Positions 40,955 to 52,208 of a stretch of DNA of 64,000 nucleotides are shown in pieces. Position 1 is the stretch's first letter. Each line of letters starts with the position of its first letter. Below the pieces are notes generated by a model. It made no database searches and was not told where the DNA came from. It worked only from the letters and a program-made list of their open reading frames with translations. Position numbers and translations under genes: made by a program. This DNA comes from Streptococcus oralis (GTDB lineage: Bacteria; Bacillota; Bacilli; Lactobacillales; Streptococcaceae), in NCBI RefSeq assembly GCF_002386345.1, contig NZ_CP023507.1, forward strand, positions 1,949,501 through 2,013,500. The letters are read 5' to 3'.

Positions 40955-43213
40955 ATGTTACCATTAAACGAATTTGTACAAAAACGTTACAATAAAACCA
41001 TTGCAGAATGTAGCAATGAAGAGCTTTACCTTGCTCTTCTTAACTACAGCAAGCTTGCAAGCAGCCAAAAACCAGTTAACACTGGTAAGAAAAAGGTTTA
41101 CTACATCTCAGCTGAGTTCTTGATCGGTAAACTCTTGTCAAACAACTTGATTAACCTTGGTCTTTATGACGAAGTTAAAAAAGAGCTTGCAGCTGCAGGT
41201 AAAGAGTTGATCGAAATCGAAGAAGTAGAATTGGAACCATCACTTGGTAACGGTGGTTTGGGACGTTTGGCAGCCTGCTTTATCGACTCAATCGCTACAC
41301 TTGGTTTGAATGGTGACGGTGTTGGATTGAACTACCACTTCGGTCTTTTCCAACAAGTTCTTAAAAACAACCAACAAGAAACAATTCCTAACGCTTGGTT
41401 GACAGAGCAAAACTGGTTGGTACGCTCAAGCCGTAGCTACCAAGTGCCATTTGCACACTTCACATTGACATCTACCCTTTATGATATTGATGTACCTGGT
41501 TACAAGACAGCTACTAAAAACCGCTTGCGTTTGTTTGACTTGGATTCAGTTGATTCTTCTATCATCGAAGATGGTATCAACTTTGACAAGACAGATATCG
41601 CTCGCAACTTGACTCTCTTCCTTTACCCAGACGATAGCGACAAGCAAGGTGAATTGCTCCGTATCTTCCAACAATACTTCATGGTTTCAAACGGTGCGCA
41701 ATTGATCATCGACGAAGCAATCGAAAAAGGAAGCAACTTGCATGACCTTGCAGACTACGCTGTTGTACAAATCAACGATACTCACCCATCAATGGTGATT
41801 CCTGAATTGATCCGTCTCTTGACTGCGCGAGGTATCGAGCTTGATGAAGCAATCTCAATCGTACGTAGCATGACTGCCTACACTAACCACACAATCCTTG
41901 CTGAAGCCCTTGAAAAATGGCCTCTTGAATTCTTGGAAGAAGTGGTTCCTCACTTGGTACCAATCATCGAAGAATTGGACCGTCGTGTGAAGGCAGAATA
42001 CAAAGATCCAGCTGTTCAAATCATTGATGAAAACGACCGTGTACACATGGCTCACATGGATATCCACTATGGATACAGCGTAAACGGGGTGGCAGCACTC
42101 CACACTGAAATCTTGAAGAATTCAGAGTTGAAAGCTTTCTACGACATCTACCCAGAAAAATTCAACAACAAAACAAACGGTATCACATTCCGTCGTTGGC
42201 TCATGCATGCCAACCCAAGACTATCTCACTACTTGGATGAGATTATTGGAGAGGGATGGCACCATGAAGCAGATGAGCTTGAAAAACTCTTGTCTTACGA
42301 AGACAAAGCAGCTGTCAAAGAAAAATTGGAAAGCATCAAGGCTCACAACAAACGTAAATTGGCTCGTCACTTGAAAGATCACCAAGGTGTGGAAATCAAT
42401 ACAAACTCTATCTTTGATATCCAAATCAAACGTCTTCACGAGTACAAACGCCAACAAATGAACGCTTTGTATGTCATCCACAAATACCTTGATATCAAGG
42501 CTGGTAACATCCCTGCTCGTCCAATCACAGTCTTCTTTGGTGGTAAAGCAGCTCCTGCCTACACAATCGCCCAAGACATCATTCACTTGATCCTTTGCTT
42601 GTCAGAAGTGATTGCAAATGATCCAGAAGTAGCTCCACACTTGCAAGTGGTTATGGTTGAAAACTACAACGTTACTGCAGCAAGCTTCCTCATCCCAGCA
42701 TGTGATATCTCAGAACAAATCTCACTTGCTTCTAAAGAAGCTTCAGGTACTGGTAACATGAAATTCATGTTGAACGGAGCTTTGACTCTTGGTACTATGG
42801 ACGGAGCTAACGTGGAAATTGCTGAGTTGGTTGGCGACGAAAATATCTACATCTTCGGTGAAGATTCAGAAACTGTTATCGACCTTTACGCAAAAGCAGC
42901 TTACAAATCAAGCGAATTCTACGCTCGTAAAGCTATCAAACCATTAGTTGACTTCATCGTGAGTGACGCTGTTCTTGCAGTAGGCAAGAAAGAACGCTTG
43001 GAACGTCTTTACAACGAATTGATCAACAAAGACTGGTTCATGACTCTCCTTGACTTGGAAGACTACATTAAAGTCAAAGAGCAAATGCTTGCTGACTACG
43101 AAGACCGCGACGCATGGTTGGATAAAGTCATCGTTAACATTGCCAAAGCAGGATTCTTCTCATCTGACCGTACAATCGCTCAGTACAACGAAGATATCTG
43201 GCACTTGAACTAA
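40955..43213 (+). CDS. malP: Maltodextrin/glycogen phosphorylase
   Basis: A 752-residue GT35 phosphorylase giving glucose-1-phosphate from maltodextrin. Conserved Gly-Asn-Gly-Gly-Leu-Gly-Arg-Leu-Ala near residue 105, and Glu-Ala-Ser-Gly-Thr-Gly-Asn-Met-Lys near residue 600, with the pyridoxal-phosphate lysine. Ends with a perfect hairpin terminator. With malM it converts imported maltodextrin to glycolytic sugars. Confidence 0.96.
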   Translation: MLPLNEFVQKRYNKTIAECSNEELYLALLNYSKLASSQKPVNTGKKKVYYISAEFLIGKLLSNNLINLGLYDEVKKELAAAGKELIEIEEVELEPSLGNGGLGRLAACFIDSIATLGLNGDGVGLNYHFGLFQQVLKNNQQETIPNAWLTEQNWLVRSSRSYQVPFAHFTLTSTLYDIDVPGYKTATKNRLRLFDLDSVDSSIIEDGINFDKTDIARNLTLFLYPDDSDKQGELLRIFQQYFMVSNGAQLIIDEAIEKGSNLHDLADYAVVQINDTHPSMVIPELIRLLTARGIELDEAISIVRSMTAYTNHTILAEALEKWPLEFLEEVVPHLVPIIEELDRRVKAEYKDPAVQIIDENDRVHMAHMDIHYGYSVNGVAALHTEILKNSELKAFYDIYPEKFNNKTNGITFRRWLMHANPRLSHYLDEIIGEGWHHEADELEKLLSYEDKAAVKEKLESIKAHNKRKLARHLKDHQGVEINTNSIFDIQIKRLHEYKRQQMNALYVIHKYLDIKAGNIPARPITVFFGGKAAPAYTIAQDIIHLILCLSEVIANDPEVAPHLQVVMVENYNVTAASFLIPACDISEQISLASKEASGTGNMKFMLNGALTLGTMDGANVEIAELVGDENIYIFGEDSETVIDLYAKAAYKSSEFYARKAIKPLVDFIVSDAVLAVGKKERLERLYNELINKDWFMTLLDLEDYIKVKEQMLADYEDRDAWLDKVIVNIAKAGFFSSDRTIAQYNEDIWHLN

Positions 43214-43248
43214 GATACAAAATTTATACTAATCACTTTGTAAAAAAA

Positions 43249-43276
43249 GCGAATTTCAATTGAAATTCGCTTTTTT
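43249..43276 (+). terminator. Terminator after malP
   Basis: GCGAATTTCAATTGAAATTCGC is a perfect palindrome with flanking A- and T-runs. Confidence 0.9.
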
Positions 43277-43463
43277 GAATGATGTGGATTTTAGCCAATC
43301 AGGTCTAAAAAGAGATAAATCATAGATACGTTGAAGTTTTAGAAATACTGCTTTTTACTGTATTTCAGTCTCATGATTCTTCGTAGTTGATGGCCTCGTA
43401 TTTCTTGTATCCGCTTATAATTTGTATTATAATAGCATTGTGGTGAAGAAAGAAGGTGTTTTT

Positions 43464-43683
43464 ATGTGGAAAAAATATTTTTCAAAATATAAATGGACTG
43501 ATTTATTTTGGATACTATTTGTGGTTTTGTCATCACTCTCGATGGGGAATCGTACTCTTTTTCCACTTACCCATCAAGAAATCTCTTATCATGGGTGCTA
43601 TTTGGGGATTACACTTGCCTCATTTCACTTATTATTCATTGATAAATTTGTCATTTCGAATCGAAAATAAATGGAGAGGTTAA
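43464..43683 (+). pseudogene. Degraded CPBP-type membrane protein gene
   Basis: From ATG 43464 a frame encodes a Trp/Phe-rich N-terminal helix. Around 43585 a second frame reads Ile-Met-Gly-Ala-Ile-Trp-Gly-Leu-His-Leu-Pro, like motif 2 of CPBP proteases. The first frame has lost this part, suggesting a deletion and a frameshift in a former CPBP gene. Weaker reading: a real 69-aa small protein. Confidence 0.45.
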
Positions 43684-43730
43684 AATTTTTTCCACTTTTC
43701 GGATAGACAGTTGAAAAATCGTGATTTAAA

Positions 43731-43761
43731 CCCACGCCTCAAGAAGAGGTGCGGGTTTTGT
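43731..43761. terminator. Bidirectional terminator before rlmA
   Basis: AACCCACGCCTC-AAGA-AGAGGTGCGGGTT with flanking A- and T-rich runs; it ends rlmA coming from the right. Confidence 0.8.
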
Positions 43762-43779
43762 CTTATCTGAAAGTTTTAT

Positions 43780-44628
43780 TTACAGTGCTTTCCCAACCAA
43801 AATCTCTGCCTCAATGGTAATCTCTGTCAGTTGACTCCAGTCAATTTTGGTCTGGTCAACATGAAAGAGAAGGGGGGTCATGCTAAGTAAAGCTTGGCGT
43901 TGCTCGGCTGTGATGGGTTTGGTTAGGGAAGCTATTTGGATAGATTGGATGCTGAAGTATTCCTGGAAATGTTCCTTGATATCTTGGTTGGAATAGTCCT
44001 TGTTTGTCAGCTGGTCTTGTACCCTTTGACGGATTTCTTTGAGGTGATTTTCAGTCGGGATGACCTTGATCAAGATGCCATCTTTGGATAAAACGCGACG
44101 GAATTCCCCATAGTTGGCAGGTGAAAAGATGTCGAGCAGGATATCCATACTGGCGTCTTTTATAGGAAGTCGAGCCAGGTCACCGACAAACCAATTAACT
44201 GACCAGTTGAGTTCACTTTTAGCTGCGATTTGGACCGAGTCTTTTGAAATGTCAAAGGCATAGAAGGTTTTATCAGAGTGACTTTCTTGGAGTTTACGAG
44301 AGTAGAAACCTTCGCCACAACCGATATCCAAGACTGTTTTTGCGGATGGATTAGTTGTTAGTAAGTCCGAGATACCTTCTAAAATAGCCTGATAAAAACC
44401 AGCTTCAAGAATTTGCTGGCGGTTTTGGAAGTTTTCCTTGTCGTAGTTGGCAGATTGCTTGATTTGCGGAGCCAAGTTGACATAGCCGAATTTTGCCAGA
44501 TCAAAAGAATGGCGGTTGCTACACTTGAGGCTAGACTCTACCAAGGCCAGATTTTCTTGGCAGATAGGGCAGGAAAAGGCAGTCGCAGAAGCAAAACGCT
44601 GAAGTTTGGGTTTGAGGTTTGTATTCAT
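43780..44628 (-). CDS. rlmA: 23S rRNA (guanine-N1)-methyltransferase, RlmA type
   Basis: A 282-residue methyltransferase. N-terminal zinc finger with Cys-Pro-Ile-Cys (about residue 20) and Cys..His, then the SAM-binding Leu-Asp-Ile-Gly-Cys-Gly-Glu-Gly (about 96). Gram-positive RlmA(II) methylates G748 of 23S rRNA, near the macrolide and telithromycin sites; the position is inferred from the family. It stands alone on the minus strand. Confidence 0.9.
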   Translation of the reverse strand: MNTNLKPKLQRFASATAFSCPICQENLALVESSLKCSNRHSFDLAKFGYVNLAPQIKQSANYDKENFQNRQQILEAGFYQAILEGISDLLTTNPSAKTVLDIGCGEGFYSRKLQESHSDKTFYAFDISKDSVQIAAKSELNWSVNWFVGDLARLPIKDASMDILLDIFSPANYGEFRRVLSKDGILIKVIPTENHLKEIRQRVQDQLTNKDYSNQDIKEHFQEYFSIQSIQIASLTKPITAEQRQALLSMTPLLFHVDQTKIDWSQLTEITIEAEILVGKAL

Positions 44629-44779
44629 AGTTTAAGTGTATCAAAAGAGGCAAATGAAAGCAACTTTAGAAATAAGTAGATGGGAGATTCAGTAGAAATA
44701 AAACTAATTCTCCAATTTATAGAATAAAATTGCTTTTATATCTAAATTTCTATATAATAATGATAAGGAGGAATTAAGT

Positions 44780-45058
44780 ATGTTAAAAGAAGTATTAACC
44801 GTTGCAAAAGTTGCGAAAAAATCATCACTCTTTTTGGGTGGTGTCGCATTTGGTACCCTTGGTTTGAAAATCTTGGCAAGTAAGGAAGCTAAAAAAGGTT
44901 ATTCTAAAGCTTTGGCTAAGGCTTACAAGTTGAAAGACGGGCTAGATGCATCTGTTTCTGTTGTGAAACAACATGGAGACGATGTCTTGCAAGATGCCAA
45001 ATATTTGTACGAGCAAGAGAAAAAAGAAGAGCAATTAGATAGCCTTATAGGAGAATAA
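44780..45058 (+). CDS. DUF6110-like small protein, 92 aa
   Basis: A small protein with a Gly-rich hydrophobic segment (Phe-Leu-Gly-Gly-Val-Ala-Phe-Gly-Thr-Leu-Gly) and a long basic/acidic helix. It overlaps into the ATPase operon with only 1 bp between. Strong AAGGAGG site. Small proteins of this type accompany P1B ATPases in streptococci; a chaperone or regulator role for the transporter is a guess. Confidence 0.75.
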   Translation: MLKEVLTVAKVAKKSSLFLGGVAFGTLGLKILASKEAKKGYSKALAKAYKLKDGLDASVSVVKQHGDDVLQDAKYLYEQEKKEEQLDSLIGE

Positions 45059-45059
45059 T

Positions 45060-47123
45060 ATGTCTTTTAAAGTGCTACATAGAGGATACCAACATATCCG
45101 ACTATCATCTTCTTTTTCACTCACCTTGGATATTCAAGACTATCTTCGTTCCTTGGCGAGAGATGAAAAGGGGATTGAGTCTATCCAGTTTTACATGGAT
45201 CAACAGCACTTTACTCTACGCATAAAAGAAGGCTTTTCTGTATTAGATAATGCAGAAGCCTTTTTAAAAAGAATTGATAAAGGGAAAGTTTCTGAGTTGA
45301 TGACTCTTCCCATTCGTAGAGAAGAGAGTGCTTATTCTATTGTTTCAGGTGCAGCGATTAAGCGTGTACTTTTTCGTAGTTTTGTGCCGTATCCTATTCG
45401 CTATATATGGACTTGTTATCAGGCTTTGGGTTATATTAGAGAAGCCTATCAAACACTAGCGCGTAAGGAACTAACGATGGAAGTCTTGGACTGTTCGGCG
45501 ATTTTATTGTCCTTGTTTATGAACCAATCCAAGACAGCTAGCAATATCATGTTTATGCTTGATTTGGGGAATCATTTAGATCAGTGGTCTTTGAAAAAAA
45601 CTGCAACAGATTTAGAACAAAGCCTTCTTGCAAAAGAGAGCGACGTATTCTTAGTACAGGGCGATACGGTTGTTAGTATCAAGAGTTCCGATGTTCAAAT
45701 AGGAGATGTCTTGGTCCTATCTCAAGGAAATGAAATTCTGTTTGATGGACAAGTAGTTTCAGGTTTAGGTATGGTCAACGAAAGTTCCTTGACGGGAGAG
45801 AGTTTTCCAGTTGAAAAAAGAGAGTCTGATTTGGTTTGTGCAAATACAGTATTAGAAACTGGAGAGTTACGCATTCGTGTAACCGATAATCAGATGAACA
45901 GCCGGATTTTACAACTGATTGAGTTAATGAAGAAATCTGAAGAAAACAAGAAAACGAAACAACGCTATTTCATCAAGATGGCGGATAAGGTCGTCAAATA
46001 TAATTTCTTGGGGGCTGGGCTAACTTACCTATTAACAGGTTCTTTTTCTAAGGCTATTTCTTTCCTATTAGTCGATTTCTCCTGCGCTTTGAAAATCTCT
46101 ACTCCTGTAGCTTATTTGACAGCTATCAAGGAGGGGTTGAATCGTGAAATGGTGATTAAGGATGGGGATGTTCTGGAGAAATATCTGGAAGTCGATACCT
46201 TCTTATTTGATAAGACTGGGACAATCACAACTAGCTATCCTATAGTTGAAAAGGTGTTACCTTTTGGAGACTATAGTGAGGAAGAAATCTTAAGAATAAG
46301 TGCCTGTCTTGAAGAACACATCTATCATCCTATCGCTAATGCCATTGTCAAGCAAGCTGAGATAGAGGGAATTGAACATGAGGAAATGCATGGGAAACTC
46401 CAATATATTGCAAGCAAGGGAATTAAGTCCTATATCGATGGCCAACCAGTTGTTATTGGGAATTATGTCTTGATGCAGGATGAGCAGATTCATATCAGTT
46501 CGGAACAAAATGCTTTAATTGAAGAGTATAAGAGCCACTACAATCTCTTATTCTTAGCATATCAGAATGAATTGATTGGAATGTTCTGCATCCATACTCC
46601 TTTGAGAAAAGAAGCAAAAGCAGCCTTGGAGAAACTTAAGGCACAAGGGAAAAAATTGATTCTGGCAACAGGGGATACCCTGGTTAGGACAGAGGAATTA
46701 GTAAAAGATTTGCCCTTTGATCAAGTCTATACAGACTTGAAACCTGATGGGAAGTTTGAGTTAGTAGAGAAACTGCAGAGAGCAGGTCACACTATTTTGA
46801 TGGTTGGGGATGGATTGAATGACTCAGCTGCTCTAACCCTATCAGATATCGGTGTGGTGATGAATGAGAGTGCAGATATTTCTAAGCAAATGAGTGATAT
46901 CTTATTGTTAGATAATCGCTTGGATTTCTTCGAGGAATTGAATTCTTTATCTGAATCGTTACAGAAATTAATACAAAGAAATATTCAAGAAACAGTTGTA
47001 ATAAATGGAAGTTTAATTGGATTTGGGTTGTTAAATTGGTTAAGCCCATCTAATCTTTCGATATTGCACAATCTGACTACTTTAAGAATCGTCCTTCGTA
47101 GTCTTTCTATTAAAAGTAGGTAA
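45060..47123 (+). CDS. Heavy-metal P1B-type ATPase with variant metal-site motif
   Basis: A 687-residue P-type ATPase. The phosphorylation motif Asp-Lys-Thr-Gly-Thr-Ile-Thr (about residue 385), Thr-Gly-Glu-Ser actuator loop (about 246) and Gly-Asp-Gly-Leu-Asn-Asp hinge are intact, so it is probably active. The usual Cys-Pro-Cys in the transmembrane metal site is replaced by Ser-Cys-Ala, followed by Leu-Lys-Ile-Ser-Thr-Pro. There is no classic Cys-X-X-Cys N-terminal domain. Metal specificity cannot be inferred from copper- or cadmium-type rules. Confidence 0.87.
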   Translation: MSFKVLHRGYQHIRLSSSFSLTLDIQDYLRSLARDEKGIESIQFYMDQQHFTLRIKEGFSVLDNAEAFLKRIDKGKVSELMTLPIRREESAYSIVSGAAIKRVLFRSFVPYPIRYIWTCYQALGYIREAYQTLARKELTMEVLDCSAILLSLFMNQSKTASNIMFMLDLGNHLDQWSLKKTATDLEQSLLAKESDVFLVQGDTVVSIKSSDVQIGDVLVLSQGNEILFDGQVVSGLGMVNESSLTGESFPVEKRESDLVCANTVLETGELRIRVTDNQMNSRILQLIELMKKSEENKKTKQRYFIKMADKVVKYNFLGAGLTYLLTGSFSKAISFLLVDFSCALKISTPVAYLTAIKEGLNREMVIKDGDVLEKYLEVDTFLFDKTGTITTSYPIVEKVLPFGDYSEEEILRISACLEEHIYHPIANAIVKQAEIEGIEHEEMHGKLQYIASKGIKSYIDGQPVVIGNYVLMQDEQIHISSEQNALIEEYKSHYNLLFLAYQNELIGMFCIHTPLRKEAKAALEKLKAQGKKLILATGDTLVRTEELVKDLPFDQVYTDLKPDGKFELVEKLQRAGHTILMVGDGLNDSAALTLSDIGVVMNESADISKQMSDILLLDNRLDFFEELNSLSESLQKLIQRNIQETVVINGSLIGFGLLNWLSPSNLSILHNLTTLRIVLRSLSIKSR

Positions 47124-47230
47124 GAGACCGAGGAGCTGAGGTTATAAAAACTAAAAGGAGTTATTCTCAAATGAGACAACTCCTTTTAGTTTTTAAAATT
47201 CGATAATTTATGTTGACAGTTTTAAATGTT

Positions 47231-48487
47231 TTAGTAGGTTAAAACGAAGTATTTTTTCTTCCCGCGACGGATAACAGTGAGTTCGTTCTCTAACTTATCT
47301 GCATCTCCTAAGACATAGTCAAGGTCTTGGATGCGGTCGCCGTTGACGTAAATAGCTCCATTTTGAACATCTTCACGGGCTTGGCGTTTGGAGTTCACCA
47401 CACCAGATGACACGAGGAGTTCCACGATATTGTGGTTTTCGTCTGCCTGTACTTGGTAGTTTGGCACCCCACGAAGTCCTTGTTTGAGTTCTTTGACAGA
47501 AAGGTTTTTGATGTTTCCAGCAAAGAGTTGCTCAGTGATATTGAGGGCTTCCTTGTAAGCTTCTTCACCGTGAACAAGTGTCACGACTTCACGAGCCAAG
47601 ACTTTTTGAGCCAAGCGTTCGTGTGGAGCTACTTCAAACTGTTTGCGGATGTCTTCAATCTCGTCCAGTGACAAGAAGGTAAAAATCTTCAAGAAGCGAA
47701 CAGCGTCAGCGTCCATAACATTCATCCAGAATTGGTACATTTCGTATGGGGAAGTCTTTTCAGGATTGAGCCAGATTGCGTTTCCTTCTGATTTACCAAA
47801 TTTCTTACCAGTTGCGTCTGTGATGAGTGGCACAGTGATAACGTGACCAGTCTTGTCAGCCTTACGACGAAGCAATTCGGTACCTGCAGTCATATTTCCC
47901 CATTGGTCAGAACCACCGATTTGAAGGGTTACATTGTGCTCTTGGTTAAGGACGTAGAAGTCATACCCTTGCATGATTTGGTAAGCGAACTCTGTGTAAG
48001 AAATCCCTGTCTCGATCCGTTTTTTTACAGACTCCTTACTCATCATGTAGTTGACAGTGAAGTATTTCCCTATATCACGGAGGAAGTCAATGAAGCTGAT
48101 GCTGCCAAACCAGTCGTAATTGTTGACCATGACAGCTTTATTTTCACCATTTTCAAAGTCAAGAAAACGAGAAAGTTGTCCTTGGATAGACTTGACCCAG
48201 CCCTCTACTGTGTCTTTTGTTTGGAGACTACGCTCAGCATCTTTGAAGGACGGATCTCCGATGAGACCTGTAGCACCGCCAACGAGCGCATAAGGTTTGT
48301 GACCTGCTAGTTGTAAACGACGACTTGTCAAGATTGCGACAAGGTGACCGAGGTGAAGGCTGTCAGCAGTTGGATCGTAGCCAGTATAATAAGAAACTTG
48401 ACCTTCTTCTAGGGCTTTGCGCAAAGCTTCTTCATCAGTCGTCTGAAAAATCAAACCACGCTCTTTTAGCTCATCAAAAATGTGCAT
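47231..48487 (-). CDS. tyrS: Tyrosyl-tRNA synthetase
   Basis: A 418-residue class I synthetase: His-Leu-Gly-His (HIGH) near residue 46, Lys-Phe-Gly-Lys-Ser (KMSKS) near residue 229, and a C-terminal S4 domain. The leader of about 100 bp is too short for a T-box. It is divergent from pbp1b. Ribosome-binding site AGGAGA. Confidence 0.96.
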   Translation of the reverse strand: MHIFDELKERGLIFQTTDEEALRKALEEGQVSYYTGYDPTADSLHLGHLVAILTSRRLQLAGHKPYALVGGATGLIGDPSFKDAERSLQTKDTVEGWVKSIQGQLSRFLDFENGENKAVMVNNYDWFGSISFIDFLRDIGKYFTVNYMMSKESVKKRIETGISYTEFAYQIMQGYDFYVLNQEHNVTLQIGGSDQWGNMTAGTELLRRKADKTGHVITVPLITDATGKKFGKSEGNAIWLNPEKTSPYEMYQFWMNVMDADAVRFLKIFTFLSLDEIEDIRKQFEVAPHERLAQKVLAREVVTLVHGEEAYKEALNITEQLFAGNIKNLSVKELKQGLRGVPNYQVQADENHNIVELLVSSGVVNSKRQAREDVQNGAIYVNGDRIQDLDYVLGDADKLENELTVIRRGKKKYFVLTY

Positions 48488-48581
48488 GTGTCTTTTCTCC
48501 TTTATAAAATATTGTTTCTACCTATTGTATCACAAACTTGATTAATAGCCTAGTGGAATAGGGAAGAAAGTGGCTATTTTA

Positions 48582-48608
48582 TTGAAAGTTTCCCTTTTAT
48601 GGTATAAT
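48582..48608 (+). promoter_or_regulatory. pbp1b promoter
   Basis: TTGAAA (48582-48587), 15-bp spacer, TATAAT (48603-48608). Spacing is short of ideal. Confidence 0.65.
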
Positions 48609-48627
48609 AGAGAAAGCGAGGACATTC

Positions 48628-51135
48628 ATGAAAGAAAGAATTAATGAATTAAAAACAAAAATGCTGCATTTTTTCCAGCAGCTAATACAACGAATTGCAA
48701 AATGGAAGAAAAGACTAGCAGAAAAACTAGCTAATAAGAAAACCAGTAAAAAGGGGATCTCTTCTGATAAAGTTAGAAGGGCAGGGTCTATTTTTGCTAA
48801 GGTTTTGAGTGGGTTTAAAATAGTCTTTAACACTCTCTTTATCTTAGGCTTTATCGGTGGACTGTTTGGCGCTGGTGTGGCTATAGGTTATGGAGTCGCT
48901 CTATTTGACAAGGCCCAGGTGCCTCAAGCAGAAGAGTTGGTCAAGCAAGTGAAGGATATTGCCTCTATCTCAGAAATCACTTATTCTGACGGCAGTACCA
49001 TTGCCTCGATCGAGGGCGATTTATTGCGCACTTCAGTCGCTTCAGATGCTATCTCAGATAACCTTAAGAAAGCCATTGTTGCGACAGAGGACGAGCATTT
49101 CAATGAGCACAAGGGAGTTGTGCCTAAGGCCGTTATTCGTGCGACTTTGGGAACCTTTGTCGGTCTAGGTTCGTCTAGTGGTGGTTCGACCTTGACCCAG
49201 CAGGTCATCAAGCAACAAGTAGTGGGGGATGCTCCAACTCTAGCTCGTAAGGCTAAAGAGATTATTGATGCTCTTGCTTTAGAGCGGGCCATGGGTAAGG
49301 ATGAGATTTTGACAACCTACCTTAACATAGCTCCTTTTGGTCGCAATCATAAAGGTCAAAATATTGCAGGTGCCCAGCAGGCTGCAGAAGGAATCTTTGG
49401 GGTCAATGCTTCGGATTTAACGGTCCCTCAAGCAGCCTTTATCGCAGGATTGCCACAGAGTCCAATCAGTTATTCTCCTTATGAATCTGATGGTAGTATG
49501 AAGAGTGATGAGGATATGGCTCTGGGAATCAAGCGTGCCAAGGATGTCCTCTACAACATGTACCGGACAGGGGCTCTAAGTCAGGAAGACTACGATAAGT
49601 ACAAAGATTATGACTTTAAGAAAGACTTCCTACCATCAGGTAGTGTTAGTGGTACTTCACGTGACTATCTCTACTATGCAACCTTGGCAGAAGCTACTGA
49701 CCGCATGTATGATTACCTCGTCCAACGAGATAATGTTTCTGCGCAAGAATTAAAGAATGAGTCCATTCAGAAATCCTATCGTGATTTAGCCACTAAGGAA
49801 ATTGAAAATGGTGGATATAAGATTACGACAACTATCAATAAAAATGTTCATGCTGCGATGCAAAATGCGGTTGCGACCTACGGCTATCTGCTAGATGATT
49901 CGACAGGCCAGCCTGAGGTGGGGAATGTCCTCATGGACAACCAAACGGGAGCTATCCTTGGATTTGTTGGTGGTCGTAATTATCAAGAAAATCAGAACAA
50001 TCACGCTATCGATACCAAGCGTTCTCCAGCTTCAACCACAAAACCTATATTGGCCTATGGTATCGCTATTGACCAAGGTTTGATGGGAAGTGCAAGTATC
50101 TTATCAAACTATCCTACCAACTTCTCAAATGGAAATCCCATCATGTATGTCAATAGTCCTGGTACAGGCATGATGACATTGGGAGAAGCTCTTAACTACT
50201 CATGGAATATCCCAGCCTACTGGACGTATCGTACGCTTCGAGAGAAGGGTGTGGATGTCAAAGGCTATATGGAAAAAATGGGTTACGAAATCCCAGAATA
50301 TGGGATTGAAAGTTTACCGATGGGTGGAGGGATTGACGTTACAGTTGCCCAGCATACCAACGGGTATCAAACTCTGGCCAACAACGGAGTTTACCATAAG
50401 AAACATATGATCGCGAAGATCGAATCAACGGATGGCCGACTGGTATACGAGCACAAGGATGAGCCTGTCCAAGTTTATTCAAAAGCGACAGCAACCATCA
50501 TGCAAAGTCTCCTTCGAGATGTTATCTCATCTCGGATTACCTCAAGTTTCCAGACGGACTTGACGACTATCAATCCATCCCTAGCTCGTGCTGACTGGAT
50601 CGGAAAAACTGGTACGACCAATGAAGATGAAAATATGTGGCTTATGCTTTCTACACCTCGCTTGACTTTGGGTGGCTGGTTAGGTCACGATGACAACCGA
50701 CCACTAGCCAAAGGAGCAGGCCACTACCGCAATGCCAACTATATGGCCCACTTGGTCAATGCTATCCAGCAAGCTGAACCTGGAATATGGGGGAATGAGC
50801 GCTTTAATCTGGATCCAAGTGTGACCAAGTCGCAAGTTCTCCGATCTACAGGGCAAAAACCAGGCAAGGTTTCCATCAATGGGAAAGAAATAGAAGTTTC
50901 TGGATCAACAGTAACGAGCTACTGGGCGACTAAGGAAGGCGCCCCAGTGACCACCTATCGCTTTGCTATTGGAGGAAGCGATGCAGATTATCTGAACGCA
51001 TGGAAGAATATTCTAGGAAGCGTTCCAGCAGTGACTCCTCCAAGCTCAAGTTCAAGCAGTAGCTCTGGAAGTTCAAGTTCGAGTGGAAATACTCAAAGTG
51101 GTTCTTCAGGACGTTCACGTCTATTTAATCGTTAA
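48628..51135 (+). CDS. pbp1B: Class A penicillin-binding protein 1b
   Basis: An 835-residue bifunctional cell-wall enzyme. A basic cytosolic start and one membrane helix (about residues 72-95), then the glycosyltransferase domain with Ala-Thr-Glu-Asp-Glu-His-Phe (about 150) and Gly-Gly-Ser-Thr-Leu-Thr-Gln-Gln, then the transpeptidase domain with Ser-X-X-Lys (Ser-Thr-Thr-Lys, about 471), Ser-Trp-Asn and Lys-Thr-Gly-Thr (about 660). The C-terminus is a Ser-rich tail with a short Arg end. Confidence 0.95.
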   Translation: MKERINELKTKMLHFFQQLIQRIAKWKKRLAEKLANKKTSKKGISSDKVRRAGSIFAKVLSGFKIVFNTLFILGFIGGLFGAGVAIGYGVALFDKAQVPQAEELVKQVKDIASISEITYSDGSTIASIEGDLLRTSVASDAISDNLKKAIVATEDEHFNEHKGVVPKAVIRATLGTFVGLGSSSGGSTLTQQVIKQQVVGDAPTLARKAKEIIDALALERAMGKDEILTTYLNIAPFGRNHKGQNIAGAQQAAEGIFGVNASDLTVPQAAFIAGLPQSPISYSPYESDGSMKSDEDMALGIKRAKDVLYNMYRTGALSQEDYDKYKDYDFKKDFLPSGSVSGTSRDYLYYATLAEATDRMYDYLVQRDNVSAQELKNESIQKSYRDLATKEIENGGYKITTTINKNVHAAMQNAVATYGYLLDDSTGQPEVGNVLMDNQTGAILGFVGGRNYQENQNNHAIDTKRSPASTTKPILAYGIAIDQGLMGSASILSNYPTNFSNGNPIMYVNSPGTGMMTLGEALNYSWNIPAYWTYRTLREKGVDVKGYMEKMGYEIPEYGIESLPMGGGIDVTVAQHTNGYQTLANNGVYHKKHMIAKIESTDGRLVYEHKDEPVQVYSKATATIMQSLLRDVISSRITSSFQTDLTTINPSLARADWIGKTGTTNEDENMWLMLSTPRLTLGGWLGHDDNRPLAKGAGHYRNANYMAHLVNAIQQAEPGIWGNERFNLDPSVTKSQVLRSTGQKPGKVSINGKEIEVSGSTVTSYWATKEGAPVTTYRFAIGGSDADYLNAWKNILGSVPAVTPPSSSSSSSSGSSSSSGNTQSGSSGRSRLFNR

Positions 51136-51212
51136 GAAAGAGTAGTAGCAAGGTTAGTAATTTCTCCTTGTTGCTACTTTTTTCTTTGTTGGTTTCGTGT
51201 TACAATAATAAT

Positions 51213-52124
51213 ATGAATCATTATCAGAAAAAGATTGTTAAGGGGACAGTATACTCGCTACTCTCAGGCCTAATCTGGGGGATTTGTGGGATTTTAGGAG
51301 AGTATTTTTTCACTCATTATCCAGTGTCTTCTGGATGGATTACTTCTATGCGTTTACTAGTAGCAGGGAGTTTGGTTTTAGGTTTATCTGCTTTTCAGTT
51401 GCGTAGCCGCTTGTTGGACATCTGGCGTGATAAGAAAAATTATCTACCTTTTTTAGCCTATGCTATTCTAGGTATTTTTTCTGTGCAGTTTTTCTTCTAT
51501 CTCTGCGTTGAGTATTCCAATGCGACGACGGCGACAATTTTGCAATTTATCAGTCCAGTTTTTATTTTGTTTTACAATCGCATTGTCTACCAGAAGAAGG
51601 CTTCGATTACAGCGATTCTCTATGTTTTGATTGCCATGCTAGGTGTTTTTTTGATGGCCACAAAAGGGGACTTGTCCCAGTTGTCCATGACACCCTTGGC
51701 TCTAGTGACTGGTCTACTCAGTGCAGTAGGGGTCATGTTTAATGTTATTCTTCCCCAACGCTTTGCACGCCACTATGGTTTTGTCCCCACTGTTGGTTGG
51801 GGGATGATTCTGGCAGGTCTCTTTAGTAATTTCCTTTACCCTATTTATCGGATAAGTTTTCAAGTGGATCTGGTAAGTGTGCTGATTTGTCTGACGATTG
51901 CCGTTTTTGGTACTGCTTTTGCCTTCTTCCTATCTATGAAGGCTGTGTCACTCGTTTCTCCGCTGGTTGTATCGGTGGTGAGTGCTAGCGAACCGCTCTC
52001 TTCAGCTTTATTAAGTGTTCTTTTTTTGGGATTGGTCATGGATGGTTTTTTGGCCTTAGCTATGGTGTTGATTATCGTTCCGATGATTTTCTTATCTGTA
52101 GAAGAAGCAAAACAAGCCAGGTAA
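51213..52124 (+). CDS. EamA-family (DMT) transporter
   Basis: A 303-residue protein with ten membrane helices in two EamA halves. The ATG at 51213 is preferred to an upstream in-frame start at 51168, although its ribosome-binding site is weak; the -10-like TACAAT just before it may give a near leaderless RNA. EamA proteins export amino acids or other metabolites; substrate unknown. Confidence 0.82.
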   Translation: MNHYQKKIVKGTVYSLLSGLIWGICGILGEYFFTHYPVSSGWITSMRLLVAGSLVLGLSAFQLRSRLLDIWRDKKNYLPFLAYAILGIFSVQFFFYLCVEYSNATTATILQFISPVFILFYNRIVYQKKASITAILYVLIAMLGVFLMATKGDLSQLSMTPLALVTGLLSAVGVMFNVILPQRFARHYGFVPTVGWGMILAGLFSNFLYPIYRISFQVDLVSVLICLTIAVFGTAFAFFLSMKAVSLVSPLVVSVVSASEPLSSALLSVLFLGLVMDGFLALAMVLIIVPMIFLSVEEAKQAR

Positions 52125-52208
52125 AGATGATTATTTGATAGTTGAGGCTTCAAATTTGAGGCCTTTTTTGGTAGAATAGGTATCATTATAACGAACCAGG
52201 AGGCACCT

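Noticed and set aside
48488-48627. T-box leader on tyrS
   Set aside because: Only about 140 bp lie between divergent tyrS and pbp1b, with no specifier-like structure or T-box sequence.
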